From Candidatus Aenigmatarchaeota archaeon (GTDB lineage: Archaea; Aenigmatarchaeota; Aenigmatarchaeia; CG10238-14), in the NCBI GenBank assembly GCA_026397455.1, contig JAPLUX010000100.1, positions 1 through 8,101 of the forward strand: 8,101 bases of DNA, in the 5' to 3' direction. This document shows positions 1 through 5,800 of this stretch, one piece after another (the stretch's first letter is position 1; every line of letters begins with the position of its first letter). A program made the translations under genes and the position numbers. Below the pieces are notes generated by a model. It worked only from the letters and a program-made list of their open reading frames with translations. It did no database searches and was not told the DNA's origin.

Positions 1-914
1 GTTATGATAATAATATATTTAGTGTTCATTCAGGAATTACTACAATTCCTGCTACAACTGAACCTCCTCAACCACCCGGTTCCGGTTCTAGTCCTGGTCC
101 TAGTCCAGTACAACCATCCGTTAAAGTTGTAAATTTCACGACAGACGTAGATTTGATAAAAGTTTCGTTGACTCTAGGAAAAACTGATAAAAAATCGATA
201 AAAGTTTCCAATACAGGTAAAACTAAACTCGATATCACAGGAAAAATACAGTACTTAGATGAATTTTTATTCTTCAAAGAAGGTGGCACAGAATACAAGT
301 TTGAACTTAATCCAGATGAAACAAAAGAAATAGAGATTAATTTCTTTGCAAAAAAAGATCAAGAAGCTGGCGTTTATCCTGGTAAGATTGTTTTCACTAG
401 TGGAGGGATTGAAAGAACAGTTTTACTTGTAGTAGAAGTCGAGTCTGAAAAACCGTTGTTCGACGTAAAAGTTGAGACGTTACCAGAGTATAGAATGGTT
501 TATCCTGGGGATAAAGTAATGGCACAACTGACTATATACAACTTAGGAAGGGTTGGAAGAGTAGATGTTAACGTAGAGTATGGAATAAAAGACTTGAGTG
601 GAAAGATTATAGCTAGTGAGAATGAGATGATGGCAGTGGAGACACAACTTTCTACTGTAAAAACTTTGAATATACCATCAACATTAAAACCAGATAACTA
701 TGTGTTCTTTGGAAAAGTAAGTTACAAAAATGTTGTAGGAACTGGTAGTGATATGTTCCAGGTTTTAGAAAAGGTGAAATTTGTATTACCTATCAGTTAT
801 ATTGTGTTGATTCTTATTGCTTTCATGATATTATTGTCAGTTTTAATTATATACACTCTAAAAAAACGTAAATCAAGATTTTATTATGAATCATTTCCTT
901 CAAGGAGGAAATGA
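1..914 (+). CDS. C-terminal part of a membrane-anchored surface protein with Ig-like domains (5' truncated)
   Basis: The frame is open from the first complete codon (position 3) to the TGA at 912-914, giving 303 residues, so the gene begins outside the window. The TTG at 153 is internal, not a convincing start. In order: a short stretch ending in a Thr/Pro/Gly/Ser-rich linker (about nt 54-119); two beta-rich domains of about 90-100 residues, the first ending near nt 450 with a GVYPGKIVF strand pattern, the second carrying a VYPGDKVMAQLTIYNLG pattern typical of CARDB/NEW3-like Ig folds; one hydrophobic helix of about 27 residues (nt 780-860); then a basic tail beginning KKRKSR. This fits an extracellular protein held by a C-terminal membrane anchor with the tail in the cytoplasm. 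The fold assignments are inferred from pattern, not search. No catalytic motif is visible. A terminator-like hairpin overlaps its last codons, so it probably ends its own transcription unit. Confidence 0.8.
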   Translation, partial: YDNNIFSVHSGITTIPATTEPPQPPGSGSSPGPSPVQPSVKVVNFTTDVDLIKVSLTLGKTDKKSIKVSNTGKTKLDITGKIQYLDEFLFFKEGGTEYKFELNPDETKEIEINFFAKKDQEAGVYPGKIVFTSGGIERTVLLVVEVESEKPLFDVKVETLPEYRMVYPGDKVMAQLTIYNLGRVGRVDVNVEYGIKDLSGKIIASENEMMAVETQLSTVKTLNIPSTLKPDNYVFFGKVSYKNVVGTGSDMFQVLEKVKFVLPISYIVLILIAFMILLSVLIIYTLKKRKSRFYYESFPSRRK

Positions 915-922
915 TTATTTTT
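889..922 (+). terminator. Hairpin plus T-tract, terminator-like
   Basis: Eleven-base perfect arms AATCATTTCCT (889-899) and AGGAAATGATT (906-916) enclose a six-base loop. They are followed after one base by five Ts (918-922). The left arm and loop cover the last codons of the upstream surface-protein gene, and its stop codon (912-914) lies in the right arm. Archaeal termination depends mainly on the T-tract, so the hairpin role is inferred. The position, between one gene's end and the next gene's promoter, supports a transcript end. Confidence 0.55.
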
Positions 923-950
923 CTGAGACATTTTTGAATTGTTTTAATTA

Positions 951-966
951 AGAAAATTTATAAATA
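951..966 (+). promoter_or_regulatory. Archaeal BRE/TATA promoter for the regulator-adhesin operon
   Basis: TTTATAAATA at 957-966 matches the archaeal TATA-box consensus and is preceded by a purine-rich AGAAAA (951-956) where TFB would contact the BRE. A transcript start about 25 bases downstream would fall near 985-990, leaving a leader of about 22-27 bases before the ATG at 1012. A weaker AT-rich element (TATAATTAT, 979-987) could instead drive a nearly leaderless transcript starting close to that ATG. Assignment rests on sequence pattern and position only. Confidence 0.6.
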
Positions 967-981
967 TCTGTAAACAGATAT
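964..981. promoter_or_regulatory. Perfect 18-bp palindrome, probable operator
   Basis: Arms ATATCTGT (964-971) and ACAGATAT (974-981) are exact reverse complements around a two-base AA centre. The left arm overlaps the last three bases of the TATA box and the right arm lies between TATA and the predicted transcript start, a classic position for blocking TBP/TFB or polymerase. The next gene encodes a winged-helix protein, a class that often binds such dyads as a dimer and often controls its own promoter. Autoregulation is inferred. Confidence 0.5.
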
Positions 982-1011
982 AATTATCAATAATGTTAAT
1001 CACATGTGGTT

Positions 1012-1236
1012 ATGGTGACTCCTAAAATTAATGCCAAAGAACAAATAAAAAAAGTTCTAAAAAAGCATCCTGAAGGGCTAATGTTGAGTGAAATAGCTGA
1101 AATAGTCGGGATGAATCGGTTTACTGTCACTAAATATGTTCATGAACTCATGGGTAACGGGTTAGTTTTTCAGAAAGAAGCTGCTGCTGCTAGGATGTGT
1201 TACCTGAAAGAAAATTTTAAGAAAAACGGTAGGTAG
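1012..1236 (+). CDS. Small winged helix-turn-helix transcriptional regulator
   Basis: A 74-residue protein that is essentially one winged-helix DNA-binding domain. Helix 1 is around residues 7-18, the second helix around LSEIAEIVGM (25-34), and the recognition helix around NRFTVTKYVHELMGNG (35-50). The wing is around residues 51-65, with an EAAAAR turn. The layout matches small archaeal HTH proteins of the MarR/HTH-24 type; the exact family cannot be named. No ligand-binding or signal-receiving domain is present, so it may respond through a partner or through its single Cys63. ATG at 1012 is chosen; the in-frame GTG at 1006 would add two residues, and a TAA at 997-999 excludes anything further upstream. 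It is the first gene after a promoter containing an 18-bp palindrome, and its stop lies one base before the ATG of the giant surface-protein gene, so the two are almost certainly co-transcribed. Confidence 0.8.
   Translation: MVTPKINAKEQIKKVLKKHPEGLMLSEIAEIVGMNRFTVTKYVHELMGNGLVFQKEAAAARMCYLKENFKKNGR
1231..1236 (+). promoter_or_regulatory. Weak Shine-Dalgarno overlapping the regulator stop codon
   Basis: AGGTAG overlaps the end of the regulator gene, including its TAG, two to seven bases before the ATG at 1238. The match to an anti-SD core is only AGGT and the spacing is short. Ribosomes finishing the regulator probably restart on the next ATG (translational coupling). Inferred from a one-base gap between stop and start. 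Confidence 0.3.
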
Positions 1237-1237
1237 T

Positions 1238-2869
1238 ATGAACGAATTAAAAACCAGAAAAGCAATTTCTTCTAGCATAGCTGCTATTTTAATAGCAACA
1301 ATATCCATAACGTTAGTCGGAACGACTTACTTATTTTCACAAGGGTTGTTAAAAGGAACGATGGGAGAGACTTTCGAGGTTATAGATGTCTTTAACAACA
1401 TGATCATAGTAAGGAATTTAGGAACTCAACCAATCAACAATTTCACTGTTTTAGTCAATGGAAAAGGAATTGATGCTCAAATAAAAGAGCCACTGATTGC
1501 ACCAGGAGAACTCGGGACTGTTGTATTAAATTTAACAGGTATTTCATCGGGAAGACATGAGCTAGTGATAATGTCCAAGAGTATGTCACAGAGATGGACA
1601 TGGGAATTTCAGTATGTTTCTGAAACAACATCAGTTACTACGACTGTTAGTGAAACAACTACGACAACTGAAATTAGTGGTAGTCATTCATTTATAAATT
1701 CTTTTGTTGAAAAAGAAGAAAACCAAATTGTTATAGGAAAACCGGTGAAATGGGAAATTAAATTTTATTATGAAAACCCCTATCCAACTGAAATAAGTGA
1801 TTATAAAGTTAATTTGACGATACCTGAAGATGCAAGTAACATCTTAATTAAGGATTTAAAAAATAATGAGACGATAAAAGAAAATTTTTTCACAGTAAAC
1901 ATATCTGGAAATGAAAACATATCTTATCTAGTTACTTATGAGACACCAGCCCCTTACAAGATTGAAACTACTAGTTTGACTGGAAAATGGAGGAAAAATA
2001 TTAGAGTGAAGAGCGATGCTTCTGTTCACTATAAGAATGTAAGTGTCAGTTCTGATGTTTCTGAAGGTATAGTTAATCCAAGAATTTACTTGGTTGAAAA
2101 TTATAGCAAAGAGGATGTTACTCATAATCCTTTTTATAAAGTTAGTTTTCTTGACCTTAATGGGAACAATAAGATAGATACTGTTAATTGGATTGTTCCA
2201 GAATTGTCAGAGAAGAACTTTATTATAGAAGGGGGTGAACTTATACTTGGCATAATGAGTTCATCAGATGCTTTATATTGTTCTGATTCTTCATATTGTC
2301 CAAATTCTACCAGTCCATGCACGCCTTCAAATAATGTATGTAACTATCCATTGTGTGATTGTAGTGTTACCACTAGTCAAACAATAAATTCAAATATCAT
2401 GTATATTTTTAGATCTTTGATAGTAAACGCAAACATAATTGTGAATTTAAGTGCTGCTGGAGGTAGCGGTGGAACCGGACAGTCTTATCCTGGCACTTGT
2501 ACTGGTGGTAGTAATGGGATAGGAGGTAATTTGATTAACGGTGGTAACGGTGGTAACGGTGGTAACGGTGGAGATTCTGATAGTCGTCCTGCATCTGGAT
2601 GTTCTGGGGGTTTAGGTGGAAGTAAAGCTGGTGGAGGTGGAGGTGGAGGTGGAGGAACAACTGGTCAATCTGCGCTAGGTGGTAACGGTGGTAACGGTGG
2701 AAAAGGAGGAGGTTGGGTTATTTTCAACACATCTACTTTCATAAATATTACTGCAGGATATTCTATTAATGCGAGTGGAACTGCTGGTTTAAATGGTTAT
2801 GGTGGTACTGGTACTGGTAGGACTTATCAACATTTCTGCCACTTACTTTTACAACAACGGATACATTGA
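1238..2869 (+). CDS. N-terminal section of a giant pilin-type surface protein (frame ends at a frameshift)
   Basis: Encodes 543 residues, of which about the first 527 are in the genuine frame. The N-terminus has a short basic stretch (KTRK, residues 5-8), then KAISSSIAAILIATISIT and a hydrophobic run ending YLFSQG (about residue 36). This is the pattern of archaeal type IV pilin N-termini (class III signals, PF07790-like); a prepilin peptidase would probably cut after R7 or K8. Next come a beta-sandwich (about 37-126), a Thr/Ser/Glu-rich stalk (127-151), a second beta-rich domain (about 152-335) with an EF-hand-like DLNGNNKID loop (nt 2153-2179) and a WIVPELSE motif, six Cys within 28 residues (nt 2279-2362), and a Gly-rich domain from about nt 2384. 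After about nt 2818 the frame departs from the Gly/Asn pattern into an unrelated His/Gln tail and stops at 2867-2869. The +1 frame continues the Gly-rich domain, so this is the 5' part of one gene. Probable role: extracellular adhesin or filament-tip protein; no enzymatic motif is seen. Confidence 0.8.
   Translation: MNELKTRKAISSSIAAILIATISITLVGTTYLFSQGLLKGTMGETFEVIDVFNNMIIVRNLGTQPINNFTVLVNGKGIDAQIKEPLIAPGELGTVVLNLTGISSGRHELVIMSKSMSQRWTWEFQYVSETTSVTTTVSETTTTTEISGSHSFINSFVEKEENQIVIGKPVKWEIKFYYENPYPTEISDYKVNLTIPEDASNILIKDLKNNETIKENFFTVNISGNENISYLVTYETPAPYKIETTSLTGKWRKNIRVKSDASVHYKNVSVSSDVSEGIVNPRIYLVENYSKEDVTHNPFYKVSFLDLNGNNKIDTVNWIVPELSEKNFIIEGGELILGIMSSSDALYCSDSSYCPNSTSPCTPSNNVCNYPLCDCSVTTSQTINSNIMYIFRSLIVNANIIVNLSAAGGSGGTGQSYPGTCTGGSNGIGGNLINGGNGGNGGNGGDSDSRPASGCSGGLGGSKAGGGGGGGGGTTGQSALGGNGGNGGKGGGWVIFNTSTFINITAGYSINASGTAGLNGYGGTGTGRTYQHFCHLLLQQRIH
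2273..2365 (+). other. Six-cysteine cluster inside the giant surface protein
   Basis: Six Cys fall within 28 residues (codons from 2279 to 2362), spaced by Ser/Pro/Asn, between the WIVPELSE domain and the Gly-rich domain. Spacing is C-x5-C-x6-C-x6-C-x4-C-x1-C. The preceding residues of this polypeptide contain no Cys, so the cluster is local. In an exported protein it probably forms disulfides that stiffen a junction; metal binding is an alternative. No known Cys-knot family was recognised. Confidence 0.55.
2537..2572 (+). repeat. Four tandem copies of a 9-base unit AACGGTGGT
   Basis: Unit AACGGTGGT runs four times in frame (last copy ends GGA), encoding Asn-Gly-Gly repeats of the Gly-rich domain. 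A shorter run of the same unit recurs at about 2684-2701. The unit length is a multiple of three, so gain or loss of copies would change loop length without breaking the frame. Confidence 0.85.
2630..2656 (+). repeat. Tandem GGTGGA repeat coding for poly-glycine
   Basis: Four copies of GGTGGA followed by GGA encode nine consecutive Gly residues within the Gly-rich domain. Six-base periodicity is frame-neutral. Confidence 0.85.
2793..2869 (+). other. Frameshift zone of the giant gene (most likely at position 2819)
   Basis: The upstream frame runs through this zone to a TGA at 2867-2869. The downstream frame has a TAA at 2790-2792, so the switch must occur within this overlap. Reading GGT at 2816-2818, skipping the single A at 2819, then reading GGA CTT ATC AAC ATT gives Gly-Gly-Leu-Ile-Asn-Ile, which continues the Gly-rich/strand pattern exactly. 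Upstream of this point the downstream frame reads Val-Leu repeats foreign to the domain; downstream of it the upstream frame reads His/Gln/Leu. The net change is one extra base (or two missing). Confidence 0.85.
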
Positions 2870-5800
2870 TGTAAGTGGCGGTAGTGGAGGAATTGGCGGT
2901 AACGGTGGTGGTGGGTATCCAAATGGTGATAAAGGTGCTGATGGAACTTATGGTTCCAATGGAACTTTTGCAGTTTTAATAGCAACACTAAAAACACCTG
3001 CAAACGCAAGTTTAGGACCAAGAACTGTAAATTTAACTTTCATCGTAAACTCCAGTACAAATAATACTTTTCCTGTATCTGTTGTTGTAAATGAATCCGT
3101 ACGTTGTAATTTTCCATCATATCAAAATGGAACTTTACAAAACTGCACTCTTGTTTTATCAGAAGATGATTACAAATGGTATGTTAATGCTTCTACAGTG
3201 TATGTTAGAACTAAATCTGAAACTTGGCAGTTCACAATCTGGAAGGAACCACTTTGGACTTATAACTCTACTAATAATACTAAACCGGGAAAACCTACGG
3301 AATTCAGGCTAAAATGGGAAGACACTTATGGTCTTTCAGGTTTTATACTGAGTATTGACAACTGTACGGGTAATTTTCAAGATCAAGCATGGAAACCCAT
3401 GACTGGAACTACTAATTGGACCAATTATTCATCAACATCTGCTGTTTATGTTATCAATGATACTCAAGGTTGTCCCATAAGATGGAAGTCATCTGCCAAT
3501 AACACTAAGAATGTTGGGTCTGTTTCTGATGTATTCTCTTTCACAGCATTATATCCACTCATCATCCAAAACCAACAGAGTTTTATAAACTTGGATGATA
3601 GGTATGGTTACAACATAACTGCAACAGTTAGCGATGAAAGAGGATTGAGTTATACTTCTAATTGTAGTTTAATACATTCTCATGGGTCTTATTTATCATC
3701 AAGTACCCCATGTTACTTGGGTTATAATTGTAAATTAGGAAATTATAACCCTTCAAACGGTAATTGTACAACTAATATTTCAACATCCGACCAAAATCAA
3801 ATTTCTTGGATGAATAAGATTAATTCTAATACTAATCAACATGCTATAATAGTCAATGAAACTGAAGGTTTTGTCTATCTTGTTGACAACAATTCAGTAG
3901 TTTACAAGATAAACGCAACTAATGGGACTATCATAAAAAGTGTAGACGTTTCAAACTTTAATTATGCAAGAGGTTTGAGTCAGGACGATAATTTTCTGTA
4001 TTTTGTTTCATATAATATGACGAATACCACTTTGATACAGGTAAAAAAATCTGATTTAAGCGTTGAAAAAAGTGAACTTGTTGGAGATGATGTTTATGAA
4101 GGTTATTCGACTACTAATGACGCAGATTTTGTGTACGTGGGATATAGAAAAAGTATAATGGGGTTTGTACAGAAAATTAACAAAACAAACTTTTCAGATG
4201 TTAAATGGACGACTTTAGTTAATTATTTTAGAGGTATGGACAATAATAAAAATGGGAATGGGGTTTATGTTTGTACAGGAAATTATATTAGAAAAATGAA
4301 TAAAACGGATGGTGTAACGGATTGGTCAAAAGGTTTTACATGTTTTGCCGTTACTTTTGATCCTTATGCTGGAAACATATGGGCAGGTGACAATTCTTAC
4401 AATCTAACTTTATTCGACGAATCTACCGGTTCAATAATAAGAAGTTATGATTATGGCTCTGGAACTATCAATGACATAGCTGTTGATGCCAATTATGTTT
4501 ATATCTTTGACAGTGTCGGTAACGTAACAAAAATTAACAAGACAAACCTTAATGATGTAAAATGGAGTTTTTATTTACCATCAAAATCATTCTATGGTGG
4601 TGATATTGATACTAAGTATGTCTACACTTATGATAACAGTACCAATGGCAATATTTTCAAATTATACAAATCAGATGCGAATTACACGATAAATGAAAGA
4701 GTTTATTCGAAAATAAGGTTTACAGATTTATATGGGATTTATAATGAAACTAATGTTGATAGTAATTTAATAAAAGGGCCCAGTTTATCCGTCAATTTAA
4801 ACACACCTTCTCCAAACTTTATAACAAACATCTATCAAAACAAACTTTTCAACGTTAATGCTACTGTCACTTGTAGGGATGCTCTGTGTGGTAATGTGTT
4901 TGGAACTGTCAGGTACAACGCCTCTGTCAATCCTGACACTGATATCAATACTTCAGTAGGAGCAACACCATTCTATATTATAGGTGGGATTAATGGTACT
5001 TATATTGGTCCAACAGAAGCGAGAAACTCTACTAGTAATGTTTTGATCGAGGTGAACACTTCTAACAATGTTTATGCGATTGAAAAATGCAGTAATTGTC
5101 CTTATACAAACTTTATTTACATCAATTTTACTACTTCGGTCACATATAGGGATGTAACAATAGAATGGAAAACAAGTGCTCGAGCTGAAAATGCAATCCT
5201 TTATTGTTGGGAAGGTGGAGGGTTTGAATCAGCAATTGCTAATACATTTTCAGGAACAGATGTAAACACTACTGCTTCTCTTGAGACTTGTGTCAAGAAA
5301 GAAGGTAAATACATGTTTAAAATAAATTCTGTGGCTGATATTGCGAATGGTGATGCAGAACTTTATGTGGACTATATATTTATAAACAATTCTGTTGCTG
5401 CTTCTAATCCATTTTCTTGTGGTCCTTTATCAAAAAATCAATCATGTGAGTTTAATTGGATTGTCAACGCAACAGGGCCAATAGACTCTGCCTATAAAGT
5501 CGGTGTACTTTTTAACCTTTCTTATCCTTTAGAAGTTCAAAACCATACAAACAATGCAACAGTTCAAATCACAGGTGGTAACTTAGAAGTCAACTTAACT
5601 TATCCTCCAATAACCACGACAAACGTAAATCAGAACACTATTTTCAACGTAAACGCCACTGTCGCCTGTAGGAATGCAGCTTGTGGTAACGTATTTGGAA
5701 CTATCAGGTACAACGCTTCTTCTGCTAACCCTGATACTGATATAAGCACGACAAAAGAAAATACACCTTTCTACATAACTTTTTCAAAAAAAACGATGCT

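Larger units (their letters stand above)
2384..2990 (+). other. Gly-rich, probable beta-helix domain spanning the frame change
   Basis: Short hydrophobic strand pairs (FRSLIVNANIIVNLSA; then around WVIFNTSTFINITA; then LINISATYFYNNGYIDVSG after the frame change) alternate with loops made almost only of Gly, Asn and Ser. This is the pattern of Gly-loop parallel beta-helix domains in large surface proteins. The final strand pair and loop are in the other reading frame (from about 2820), which shows that both frames encode one domain. The fold is inferred from pattern. Confidence 0.55.

Noticed and set aside
153..914. Complete 253-residue gene starting at TTG 153
   Set aside because: The frame is open back to the window edge and encodes a plausible Pro/Gly/Ser linker before it, so this is the end of a longer gene.
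911..937. Mini-ORF of eight codons starting at ATG 911 behind a GGAGG
   Set aside because: The GGAGG is only two bases from the ATG, the ORF is tiny, and the sequence is explained as part of the terminator-like hairpin and the previous gene's end.
2804..2820. Slippage of the GGTACT repeat as the cause of the frame change
   Set aside because: The unit is six bases, so gain or loss of whole units keeps the frame; a single-base change needs another explanation.
2793..2869. Independent gene start at ATG 2793 or 2799 with a hydrophobic start (MVMVVLVLVG) resembling a signal sequence
   Set aside because: The Val/Leu run is simply the GGTACT (Gly-Thr) repeat read one frame off; no Shine-Dalgarno precedes it, and the sequence from 2820 continues the Gly-rich domain of the upstream frame.
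1928..3021. Minus-strand ORFs at 1928-2125, 2134-2322 and 2827-3021
   Set aside because: They lie antisense to a clearly coding frame and their composition (for example His/Leu-rich opposite Gly-rich coding) is a shadow of that frame; no start signals.
3091..3312. 73-residue + strand ORF
   Set aside because: Out of frame within the long open frame, which encodes Ig-like sequence there; no supporting motif or ribosome site.
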